Below are positions 25,159-32,532 of a DNA stretch of 40,315 nt, piece after piece (positions within the stretch are counted from its first letter, which is position 1; every line of letters begins with the position of its first letter). The notes under the pieces are model-generated. The model was not told the origin of the DNA, did no database searches, and worked only from the letters and a program-made list of their open reading frames with translations. Origin of the DNA: Fibrobacter sp. Its GTDB lineage: Bacteria > Fibrobacterota > Fibrobacteria > Fibrobacterales > Fibrobacteraceae. The stretch spans positions 1 to 40,315 of the forward strand of contig JAFVGH010000015.1 of NCBI GenBank assembly GCA_017475045.1. The letters run 5' to 3'. The position numbers were made by a program, and so were the translations under genes.

Positions 25159-26676
25159 TTACTTGATATCCGTGCGCTTGAATTCAATACGACGGTTCTG
25201 CGCACGCCCTTCGGGGGTTTTGTTGGAGGCCACCGGCTTGGTATCACCCATACCGGATGTTGTAATACGGCTTTCGGAAATGCCCTTTTCGACAAGGAAG
25301 TCCTTCACAGCTTTTGCACGATCTGCAGAGAGCTGCATGTTCTTGGCCTTGTTACCCTGGTTATCCGTGTGGCCTACGATTTCAAATGTAGCTTCGGTAA
25401 AGGTTTCCATGATGTCCACCACCTTCAAGAGGGAGATGTAGGAATCTTGAGTAATGGTCGCCTTACCGGATTCAAAGTTCACACCTTCGAGCACGAACAC
25501 CTTCTTGGGCGGCTGCGGCACTTCATCCGGGCATCCGTCATCGTCCTTGAAGTCGTTGATGGTTTCGGGCTGTTCGGGGCAAAGGTCAACTTCTTTACAG
25601 ACGTGAGCAAAGTTGGCCTGCATAGCCTTGGCTTCAACCCAAGGATCGCAGATACCGTCACGGTCGTTGTCGGCATCCGGACAACCGTCGTCATCCTGGT
25701 AACCGTCAAAGTCTTCGCCTTCTTCGGGGCAGTTATCTACACCGGTACAGACCGATGCGTATTTGTCTGCAAGACCTTCTTCGGAGACCCAAGGATCGCA
25801 CATGCCATCGGCATCGGAGTCCGGATTACGGGTCTCTTCCACTTCCTCTTCTTCTTTCTCAATCTCAGTAGCAGTAAGGCCGATATCCAACTTACCCTTT
25901 CCACGCTTGAGCATCGGCGAGGTGGACTGGCAGTAGAAGTTCGGCTTCGAAAGAGAGTGGTTGATGAACTTCGGATCAAGGGAAACGTTGGTGCGGTTCA
26001 CCTTGATGAACTGGTTGAAGGGGTAGTAGTTCTTGTAGATGTTGTTGTACTCCACCTTGGTCTGACCAGCAGCAGGGTCGGCAAACACACCGTAGTAGTG
26101 GTTTTCCATGAAGATGTTGTTGGTGGCGATGACGTTGGTGGGGCCCTTCAATGCAAGGCCGGAGTAGCCATTGCGGAGCACCACGTTCTGTTCGATGGAT
26201 GCATCCAGCGCCTTAGCACCCCAAGCAAGGATGCCGGACCAGCGGTTGCCGTACACCACGTTATTGCGGAGGTGAGGAAGCGAGATGAACGCACCGATAC
26301 CCGTGGCCTTGTTATCCAGCACGTAGCAGTGGTGGATATAGGGGGCAGCGTTTTCACAAAGGATGCCTTCGAGGCCGTTCCTGATGGTGAAGTGCGACAT
26401 CTCGGCGCCCGAAGTACCCATGACGGTCGGACCATTTCGACCACCATCGATAATCGTCGTGAGAGGGTCTTCACCTTTCAAGACCACGTCCATCACCAGG
26501 GTAATGTTTTCGTTATAGGTGCCACGCTTTACCAAGATGGTATCACCGGCATCCGCGTTGCCAAGAGCGTCAGCAATCTTAGAGTAATCGCCAGGCACGT
26601 TGATATTCTTTGCCATGGCGGTTCCAGAAAGAAGCATCGCCCCGGCCGTGATTAAGACCAGTTTCTTTAGGGTCAT
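25159..26676 (-). CDS. Beta-helix / TSP3-repeat / OmpA-domain outer-membrane protein
   Basis: The 505-residue protein starts at the ATG 26674-26676; an upstream in-frame TTG is less likely. Order: signal peptide (1-~22, ending GTAMAK); right-handed beta-helix of the NosD/pectate-lyase type (~24-255; repeats such as PYIHHCYVLDNKATGIGA, PHLRNNVVYGNRWSGIL); an acidic linker (EKEEEEVEE); calcium-binding thrombospondin type-3-like repeats (~284-385; DSDADGMCDPW, DNCPEEGEDFDGYQDDDGCPD, DNDRDGICDPW); and a C-terminal OmpA peptidoglycan-binding domain (~392-505; FEIVGHTDNQGNKAKNMQLSADRA and NRRIEF, with the diaminopimelate-binding Asp and Arg). It should bridge peptidoglycan and the surface. A consensus promoter lies about 86 nt upstream, making this the likely first gene of the envelope locus. 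Confidence 0.93.
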   Translation of the reverse strand: MTLKKLVLITAGAMLLSGTAMAKNINVPGDYSKIADALGNADAGDTILVKRGTYNENITLVMDVVLKGEDPLTTIIDGGRNGPTVMGTSGAEMSHFTIRNGLEGILCENAAPYIHHCYVLDNKATGIGAFISLPHLRNNVVYGNRWSGILAWGAKALDASIEQNVVLRNGYSGLALKGPTNVIATNNIFMENHYYGVFADPAAGQTKVEYNNIYKNYYPFNQFIKVNRTNVSLDPKFINHSLSKPNFYCQSTSPMLKRGKGKLDIGLTATEIEKEEEEVEETRNPDSDADGMCDPWVSEEGLADKYASVCTGVDNCPEEGEDFDGYQDDDGCPDADNDRDGICDPWVEAKAMQANFAHVCKEVDLCPEQPETINDFKDDDGCPDEVPQPPKKVFVLEGVNFESGKATITQDSYISLLKVVDIMETFTEATFEIVGHTDNQGNKAKNMQLSADRAKAVKDFLVEKGISESRITTSGMGDTKPVASNKTPEGRAQNRRIEFKRTDIK

Positions 26677-26761
26677 ACTGCTACGTTTCTCCAATCATAG
26701 AACACATAAATTCGTTTAACTTTATCATTTGCCAAAGCTGACAAACATAAACCCAGATGGG

Positions 26762-26790
26762 AATATACCTCAAAAATCGGGTTTAGTCAA
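26762..26790 (-). promoter_or_regulatory. Sigma-70-type promoter of the envelope locus
   Basis: On the minus strand TTGACT (26785-26790) is followed by exactly 17 nt and TATATT (26762-26767). Predicted transcription starts near 26755, leaving a leader of about 80 nt before the ATG at 26676. The same architecture is found upstream of rpsU. Confidence 0.72.
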
Positions 26791-26860
26791 ACCAATTCCG
26801 CGAAAAAAGCCGATTTTTCGCAGATAAAGGACTTAATGTCAGCCTTATGCAAAGCAAAAA

Positions 26861-27061
26861 TTACGATTCAGGGGCCTGGGATTCCTTCCCTTCCTCCTTC
26901 TTCGCCCCCTGGATGGACACGCGAATTTCCTGGCAGGTCTTCTTGATGTCCTGCAGGACCTTGCGGGCACGGGTGCCGGCGGATTTGTTACCGCGCTCGA
27001 ACTTTTCGTACTCGCGCTTGAAGTTTTCGACTTCCTGTTCAAGGTCATTTACTAAGCTCAT
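26861..27061 (-). CDS. Hc1-like (histone H1-like) small basic protein
   Basis: The 66-residue product MSLVNDLEQEVENFKREYEK... contains FERGNKSAGTRARKVLQDIKK, which matches the conserved GNKxAGTRARK core of the Hc1/histone-H1-like family found in Chlamydiae and in the Bacteroidetes-Chlorobi-Fibrobacter group. It lacks the long Lys/Ala tail of chlamydial Hc1 and ends with a short charged tail (KKEEGKESQAPES). A DNA-binding or nucleoid role is expected from the family but not shown. GGGAG sits about 8 nt before the ATG at 27059-27061. It is a single gene, 127 nt from mqnD and 184 nt from the OmpA-like gene start. Confidence 0.82.
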   Translation of the reverse strand: MSLVNDLEQEVENFKREYEKFERGNKSAGTRARKVLQDIKKTCQEIRVSIQGAKKEEGKESQAPES

Positions 27062-27188
27062 AATAGAACTCCCATAAAAAGATGCTGTACGGAAAATAAA
27101 TAAAGTTTTTGATAAAAATTCGCCATTTTGTAAATTTTACGATACATTAACGAATTATTACACGTTTTTTTCGCTTTTCAACACCTTA

Positions 27189-27980
27189 TCAACAATCTGA
27201 CAACAGCCACAATCGATCCAAGGCGGCCTCGCCTTTTTCGCCAATTGACTCAGAAAAGTCATTTACAAACATTTTTATGTGAGATTCTATAACATTTTTT
27301 TCTTCTATTTGAGCTTTTTCCTGAATAAAAGGCGTCACCATTTCACACCTCGCCCACGCCATTTTAAGACTCCTACGAATTTCCGATTCGACCCCCTCGA
27401 TTACTTCTCGAGAAAGGCCCTTTCGAGCAACGGCAATTCCCAAGGGAATCGGTGTTCCTGTTTCCTGCTCCCAAAAGGCACCCAAATCTTGCAATAAATG
27501 CAGACCATCCCGTTTCCAAGTGAAACGATGTTCATGGATGGTTACCCCCTGAGAAATCGAGCCTGCAAGCAGCCCCCGGTACACTTCATCGAAAAACGCA
27601 TAACGAAGTCGTGGCGCCCCACCTATTTTCTTTTCGTACCAAAACTTGAACAAGAGCGCCGCAGTTGTATTTTTCCCAGGAAGCGTGGTAAAATCTTCTG
27701 AATTAAAGTATTCTCCCGTGCTCGAAAGCAATAAGGGGCCACACCCGTAACCGATGGCGCCGCCACAACCGAGAACCCGGTAATTTTCTCGAACTGCCGG
27801 GAAAATTTGAGCGCTAACCTTTGCCACATCCAATTTACTGGCCATAACCATCTCGTTTAAGGTTTGGACATCGGCATAATGGACATCCCACTCAAAAGGG
27901 GATTCCTTTAACCCTTTGATAAGATTTTCGTAGATGAAGGTGTCGTTAGGACAAGTGGAAATGCCGAGGGAAAGACGCAT
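27189..27980 (-). CDS. mqnD: 1,4-dihydroxy-6-naphthoate synthase
   Basis: MqnD converts cyclic de-hypoxanthine futalosine to 1,4-dihydroxy-6-naphthoate in the futalosine route to menaquinone. The 263-residue protein has the periplasmic-binding-protein-like fold and the family start LSLGISTCPNDTFIYENLIKG, then ADVQTLNEMVMASKLDVAKVS, LGCGGAIGYGCGPLLLS, GKNTTAALLFKFWY, ISQGVTIHEHRFTW and IPLGIAVARKGL, all typical of MqnD. I chose the ATG at 27978-27980; a GTG three codons upstream is possible. It is 21 nt after mqnB. The steps MqnA and MqnC are not in the window. Confidence 0.94.
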   Translation of the reverse strand: MRLSLGISTCPNDTFIYENLIKGLKESPFEWDVHYADVQTLNEMVMASKLDVAKVSAQIFPAVRENYRVLGCGGAIGYGCGPLLLSSTGEYFNSEDFTTLPGKNTTAALLFKFWYEKKIGGAPRLRYAFFDEVYRGLLAGSISQGVTIHEHRFTWKRDGLHLLQDLGAFWEQETGTPIPLGIAVARKGLSREVIEGVESEIRRSLKMAWARCEMVTPFIQEKAQIEEKNVIESHIKMFVNDFSESIGEKGEAALDRLWLLSDC

Positions 27981-27985
27981 AGGAA

Positions 27986-28006
27986 CCACATCTCACATTA
28001 GTCATT
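27986..28006 (-). repeat. Heptamer-phased repeat, copy B, over the mqnB stop
   Basis: Plus-strand units CCACATC, TCACATT and AGTCATT follow in 7-nt phase. On the minus strand it reads TGACTAATGTGAGATGTGG, and the first TGA is the mqnB stop codon. It matches copies A (14347) and C (39931) in its TGACTAAT start. Confidence 0.4.
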
Positions 28007-28655
28007 GTATCAGTTGGTCCAAGACTTGTTTTTTGAGGGCTGCGAGGGCCTTGGGAATGTCCCAGCTTGATTCGTCACGGTCGGAGGCCATGTTGCTTAC
28101 CGCCCGAAATTGGTAGCCGGACACACCAAAAGCCTTGCACACCGCAAAGAAAGCCGCTCCTTCCATATTTTCAACTTGAATCTGGAAAATAGATTCCCGA
28201 CGGTTTCCCAAATACTGGGTACCCGTACAGCAGTTGACCGTTCCGCCCGCAACCTCGGGAATGGCAGCAAGGCACAGAGGCAAGTCGCGGGGAGACGCAC
28301 CCTTGTAAAGGGTTTCCGCCGAAACCACAGTTTTCCATGGGATAAAATGACCTTCTCGACTTTGAGCCCCCATGTCAGCCACGACTTCAGTACCAACACG
28401 GACAACATCGCCTAGCTGGAGCCCACTATTCGGGTACGCCCCGCAAATTCCCAGCAGGACAGCCTGTTCATACTTTTTTTTGCTAAAAAAACGGGCCAGA
28501 CTTGCAGAAAAATCTACAATGCCAACCCCGGCAATTCCCGCATCAACGGAAGGTTCAATCAACGCCGGAGTGGAAGACGCCACTACCGCAGAAATGTTCT
28601 TGAAAAAAAAGTTGAATTCTTGCTTAGACGCAAAGACCAACAGGGTTCCTGCCAT
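28002..28655 (-). CDS. mqnB: Futalosine hydrolase
   Basis: MqnB removes hypoxanthine from futalosine to give dehypoxanthine futalosine in menaquinone synthesis. The 217-residue protein is of the nucleoside phosphorylase/MTA-SAH nucleosidase fold: VFASKQEFNFFFKN at the N-terminus, VLLGICGAYPNSGLQLGDVVRVGTE, VENMEGAAFFAVCKAFGV (substrate-binding MEGA block) and FRAVSNMASDRDESSWDIPKA (catalytic Asp region). The close match to MqnB rather than MtnN, and the neighbour mqnD, settle the assignment. It begins 16 nt after pfkB and ends 21 nt before mqnD. Confidence 0.93.
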   Translation of the reverse strand: MAGTLLVFASKQEFNFFFKNISAVVASSTPALIEPSVDAGIAGVGIVDFSASLARFFSKKKYEQAVLLGICGAYPNSGLQLGDVVRVGTEVVADMGAQSREGHFIPWKTVVSAETLYKGASPRDLPLCLAAIPEVAGGTVNCCTGTQYLGNRRESIFQIQVENMEGAAFFAVCKAFGVSGYQFRAVSNMASDRDESSWDIPKALAALKKQVLDQLIQ

Positions 28656-28671
28656 AAAGCCTCCGCAAAAA

Positions 28672-29628
28672 CTATTCCAACTTTTCGATTGCGTCCTTGA
28701 ATTCCGCTTCCAGTTCGCTTACACGGGCAAGATCCAAGTCCCAGGGCTTGTCCACTTCACAGCGAGACACTGCCACAGCGGTAGCCTTGACAAGGCATTC
28801 CTCGAAACTCATGCCCTCACCATCGGCATAGAGCCAGCCAGCAAAGAAAGAATCTCCAGCGCCAATATTGTTTTTCATAGTAATGGTAGGGGGCTGCAGC
28901 TGCATACCCTGGAACTTCTTTTCCACAAAGCGGAACGCACGGACCGGAGAGTCGCCATCGGTCACCACCAGGTTCTTGATGGGGAGGCGTTCCAGGACAG
29001 CGGTAGCGGTCATTTTCCAGAACTGGGGGCTAGAAGTGACCTGCGGAATACCTAGACGAGTCAAAAGCTTGCAGTATTCCTGCATGTTGATTTTCAAAAG
29101 TTCCACGCCCTTAGAAAGCCAGGTGTCAATACCTTCAATGGCATCGATAAACACACGTTTTCCTGTAAAATCCAGGGCATTTATCATTTCTACATCAAAA
29201 GACTGCGGGAATGAACCGCAAAGAGCCACACACTGAGTAGATGTCCAATGCTCATTCAACGTTTGAAGAAAATCTTCATTCTCGTTACCAAACAAAACAG
29301 GAGACGGTTCTATAAGCTCTGTGGTATTTCCACCACTTACAATGGTGGTGCATATGCGGGTCGGCTCCTTGATCCACACAGGAGCCTGCTGAATCCCGCA
29401 AGTAGACAGTTCATCAAAAATCTTTGAACCATTCTCGGCACCCAAGAAATGCATCAACAGAGGAATCCCACCCAAGCGTTGCAGTACACGGCCGCAGTTA
29501 ACACCCTTGCCCGAAGCATACTCCTCAACCTTGCCGATGCGATGAACATCGCCAGGAGTGAACTTATCCAAGAAGAACAACCGCTGCCAGGCGGGATTGA
29601 GACCGAGAATGAGGATTTCCTGAGCCAT
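28672..29628 (-). CDS. PfkB-family sugar kinase (1-phosphofructokinase/hexose kinase type)
   Basis: The 318-residue protein belongs to the ribokinase/PfkB family. ILGLNPAWQRLFFLDKFTPGDVHRI at the N-terminus and YASGKGVNCGRVLQRLGG are the 1-phosphofructokinase/LacC-type signature. The C-terminal NNIGAGDSFFAGWLYADGEG carries the catalytic Asp and anion-hole motif. The exact substrate (fructose-1-phosphate, tagatose-6-phosphate or another sugar) cannot be decided from sequence alone. It lies 9 nt after tyrS and 16 nt before mqnB, so it is probably in the same operon. No phosphotransferase genes are nearby. Confidence 0.88.
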   Translation of the reverse strand: MAQEILILGLNPAWQRLFFLDKFTPGDVHRIGKVEEYASGKGVNCGRVLQRLGGIPLLMHFLGAENGSKIFDELSTCGIQQAPVWIKEPTRICTTIVSGGNTTELIEPSPVLFGNENEDFLQTLNEHWTSTQCVALCGSFPQSFDVEMINALDFTGKRVFIDAIEGIDTWLSKGVELLKINMQEYCKLLTRLGIPQVTSSPQFWKMTATAVLERLPIKNLVVTDGDSPVRAFRFVEKKFQGMQLQPPTITMKNNIGAGDSFFAGWLYADGEGMSFEECLVKATAVAVSRCEVDKPWDLDLARVSELEAEFKDAIEKLE

Positions 29629-29637
29629 GGTTTTACC

Positions 29638-30855
29638 CTAGAAATTCACCTTGTAGAACTTGCGCTTACCAACCTGAACAACCAACTGGTCGGCACCCTT
29701 AATTTCAATCTGGGACTGCGGATCAGCAAGCTTTTCACCGGCAATCTTCACGCCGCCGTTCTGGACCATGCGACGGGCTTCGCCTTTGCTTGCAAAGGCC
29801 TTGATTTCTACGAGCAGGTCCAGGGCACCATAGGTGCCGGCCGCCACGCTGCACTCGGCAGCATCGCTGGGGATGGCGTTACCGCTATGGATTTCCCGTT
29901 CCTTGGCAGCGGCGGCCTCGGCGGCGTCTGCACCGTAGTACTGCGTCACGATGTCGATAGCCAGACGGTGCTTGGCGTCGTTGGGGTTCATCTTGCCCGC
30001 GGCAATGTCCGCCATCATCTGCTTGATTTCTGCAAGGGGAACATTGGTCAAAAGTTCAAACCAATTCTCTACAATACTGTCGGCCAGACTGTAAATCTTG
30101 TGGTACATCACGTCGGCAGGTTCATTGAGGCCCACGTAATTACCGATGGACTTACTCATCTTGACCTTGCCATCGGTACCCAAAAGAATCGGCATAAAGA
30201 GACCGATCTGCGGTTCCATGCCTTCAAAAAGCTGCAAATCGCGACCGCGAAGCACGTTGAACTTCTGGTCGGTGCCGCCCAGTTCCACATCGCTGTTGAT
30301 GGCCACGGAATCGTAGCCCTGCATCATGGGATACATGAATTCGTGGAGGCTAATGGGCGTATTGGCAGCATAACGGTTATGGAAGTCTTCCCGTTCCAGC
30401 ATCTGGGCCACGGTGAACTGGCCCATGAGTTCGGTCACCTTGCTGAAGGGGAGCTTGGAGAACCATTCGCCGTTGTAGTGGATTTCCACCTGATCGCGGC
30501 GAACCACCTTGAAGAACTGTTCCTGATACTCCTTGGCGTTTTCCAGAACCTGTTCGTGACTGAGGCGGGGGCGGGCCTTGTTGCGGCCGCTGGGGTCGCC
30601 AATCTGGGCCGTGTAGTCACCCACGATGAGGACGACCGTATGGCCCAAGTCCTGGAACTGGCGGAGCTTGCGCATCACCACCGTATGGCCGAAGTGCACG
30701 TCCGGAGCCGTAGGGTCCACCCCCATCTTGATACGGAGAGGTACGCCTGTGTCATAGGACTTCTGGAGTTTCTTTTCGAGTTCATCTTGCGGTACGATAT
30801 CGACTACACCGCGCATCAAAATTTCAAGTTGTTCTTTAACAGGACGGAATTGCAT
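29638..30855 (-). CDS. tyrS: Tyrosyl-tRNA synthetase
   Basis: TyrS charges tRNA-Tyr in the cytosol. The 405-residue class I enzyme has the HFGH motif at 54-57 (PDVHFGHTVVMRKLRQFQDLGH), the KMSKS loop at 232-236 and a C-terminal S4 RNA-binding domain (about 340-405, RRMVQNGGVKIAGEKLADP). YTAQIGDPSGRNKARPRLS and SDVELGGTDQKFNVLRGRDLQ are the Tyr-binding blocks of the TyrRS group with HFGH/KMSKS. Length is normal. It heads the tyrS-pfkB-mqnB-mqnD unit. A TATATT box at 30894-30899 (minus strand) sits upstream, but has no good -35. Confidence 0.96.
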   Translation of the reverse strand: MQFRPVKEQLEILMRGVVDIVPQDELEKKLQKSYDTGVPLRIKMGVDPTAPDVHFGHTVVMRKLRQFQDLGHTVVLIVGDYTAQIGDPSGRNKARPRLSHEQVLENAKEYQEQFFKVVRRDQVEIHYNGEWFSKLPFSKVTELMGQFTVAQMLEREDFHNRYAANTPISLHEFMYPMMQGYDSVAINSDVELGGTDQKFNVLRGRDLQLFEGMEPQIGLFMPILLGTDGKVKMSKSIGNYVGLNEPADVMYHKIYSLADSIVENWFELLTNVPLAEIKQMMADIAAGKMNPNDAKHRLAIDIVTQYYGADAAEAAAAKEREIHSGNAIPSDAAECSVAAGTYGALDLLVEIKAFASKGEARRMVQNGGVKIAGEKLADPQSQIEIKGADQLVVQVGKRKFYKVNF

Positions 30856-30905
30856 GATTACCAGTAGTTAGTGGTTGAGATCTTTCAACGGAAAATATAG
30901 AATTA

Positions 30906-30961
30906 GTAGACAGCAGGCAGTAGGACGTAGAAAGTAGATAAAGGGTCGTAAAACGTAAAAA
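30906..30961. repeat. Eight tandem degenerate heptamers upstream of tyrS
   Basis: The 133-nt gap between the activator gene and tyrS holds eight 7-nt units in phase: GTAGACA, GCAGGCA, GTAGGAC, GTAGAAA, GTAGATA, AAGGGTC, GTAAAAC and GTAAAAA. It overlaps the place where a -35 would lie for the TATATT at 30894. The role is unknown. Confidence 0.6.
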
Positions 30962-30988
30962 TGGAAGATTTAGACAAAAACTAATAAT

Positions 30989-32518
30989 CTATTTAGCAAA
31001 GGTGCTCAAGTCTATACCGAGTTGGTTTATTTTGTATGTAAGAATACGCGGAGTCGTGGAAAGGCTGCGGGCAGCAGCGGCCACCTTTCCCTTGCTGCTC
31101 TTGAGGGCGTCAGAAATAATGTCCTTTTCATAGGCTTCCACCATGCGCTTCAGGTTGCCCGACACCGGAGTGCCACTGGTTTCGGCAGTCTGGAGTGTAG
31201 TCGGGAAATGGTGGGGGTAAATGACGTCTTCGTCGGTCACAAGAACCGCGCGTTCAATACCGTTTTCCAGTTCCCGAACATTTCCAGGCCACGGATAGCT
31301 CATAAGCATATTGATGGTAGTACGTGCCAGGCGGCGCACATTCTTGCCAACGATGCGGCAGTAGTGTTCCACAAAGTGGTCCGCCAAGAGGACAATGTCT
31401 GTCTTACGGTTGCGCAGCGGAGGAACATAAATCGGAAAAATGTGCAGTTGGTAATAGAGGTCCTCGCGGAAGGTTCCCTCTTCCACCATCTGCTGCAAGT
31501 TCTTGGTGGTGGCCGCAATCACGCGGACATTCACCTTCTTGGCGATGCGGGCACCAATGCGTTCTACTTCGCCCTGCTGCATCAAGCGCAAAAGCTTTAC
31601 CTGCAGGTTCGGCGAAAGCTCCCCCACCTCGTCCAGGAACAGCGTGCCGCCCTCGGCCTGTTCCACGCGGCCCGGCGTCTCGGCAAGTACACCTACCAAG
31701 GCGCCACGTTCGCTACCAAAGAGTTCGCGGTCCAAAACCGATTCCGGCATAGATGCGCAATGAACGCGGACAAACGGGCCCATGTTGCGGTCGGAGCGGT
31801 AGTGGATTGCCTCTGCCACAAGCCCCTTGCCAGTTCCCACCTCACCCACAATGAGTGCCGGCAGCGGGCTGCGAGATACCTGATCTATCTGGGCATAAAC
31901 ACGCTGCATTTCGCTGGAGCGCCCAATGATGTTGTCGGGTTGAAAACGATCCTTGAGTTCTAGCGTCAAGCGTTCGTTTTCCGCCTTCAGAAGTTCGTTT
32001 TCTTCGCGAGCCTCACGGCGGAGTTTCACCGCAGCAGCAAGCATCTGTGCAATAATTTCCAGCAGACGAAGTTTTTCAGGAAGTTCTTCTTCTACCGGAT
32101 TCTGAACGTCGGCACTGAAGGCTCCGATGACCTGGTGCTCCATGATAACAGGTACGCAGAGGAACGCCTTGTCTTCCGTCTTGCCACGACCCGTTCTATC
32201 CAAGAAGTTTGGATCTTTTGCAACGGAGGGAATGATAATGGGCTTACCCGTCTCCACAACGCGACCGGTGATACCTTCGCCCACCTTATAGCGGCCCTTG
32301 CGTGCCTGGCGACTGCTCAAGCCTTCTGCAATTTCGATGGAGATTTCGCCAGTATGACGATTGTATAGCGTAAGGGTCGCATGCTCCACGGCCATAGTGG
32401 ATTCCACCACTTCCAGAATCGGATGCGCGACGCTCTCGAAGTCCAGCGTCTGGTTCAGAATAGAACTGATCTTATAGAGCAGTTCCAGTTCCTGGATTTT
32501 GGATTGGGAGGTAGGCAT
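30989..32518 (-). CDS. GAF-AAA+-Fis transcriptional regulator with degenerate GAFTGA loop
   Basis: The 509-residue protein has the NifA/NorR plan: GAF domain (about 10-165), coiled linker (168-190), AAA+ domain (about 195-425) and Fis-type helix-turn-helix (about 475-500). The ATPase parts are present: Walker A GEVGTGKG (225-232), Walker B GGTLFLDE (290-297) and an arginine-finger region FREDLYYQL (350-358). The loop that contacts sigma-54, normally GAFTGA, reads GALVGV (272-277), so the essential Thr is Val. It may therefore not activate sigma-54 in the usual way, or may act with another polymerase form. The acyltransferase gene ends 14 nt upstream on the same strand. Ligand of the GAF domain is unknown. 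Confidence 0.88.
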   Translation of the reverse strand: MPTSQSKIQELELLYKISSILNQTLDFESVAHPILEVVESTMAVEHATLTLYNRHTGEISIEIAEGLSSRQARKGRYKVGEGITGRVVETGKPIIIPSVAKDPNFLDRTGRGKTEDKAFLCVPVIMEHQVIGAFSADVQNPVEEELPEKLRLLEIIAQMLAAAVKLRREAREENELLKAENERLTLELKDRFQPDNIIGRSSEMQRVYAQIDQVSRSPLPALIVGEVGTGKGLVAEAIHYRSDRNMGPFVRVHCASMPESVLDRELFGSERGALVGVLAETPGRVEQAEGGTLFLDEVGELSPNLQVKLLRLMQQGEVERIGARIAKKVNVRVIAATTKNLQQMVEEGTFREDLYYQLHIFPIYVPPLRNRKTDIVLLADHFVEHYCRIVGKNVRRLARTTINMLMSYPWPGNVRELENGIERAVLVTDEDVIYPHHFPTTLQTAETSGTPVSGNLKRMVEAYEKDIISDALKSSKGKVAAAARSLSTTPRILTYKINQLGIDLSTFAK

Positions 32519-32532
32519 GCTGAAAAAGACTT

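Noticed and set aside
25369..26655. Plus-strand open frame opposite the OmpA-like gene
   Set aside because: The minus frame has signal peptide, beta-helix, TSP3 and OmpA motifs plus a promoter; the plus frame has none.
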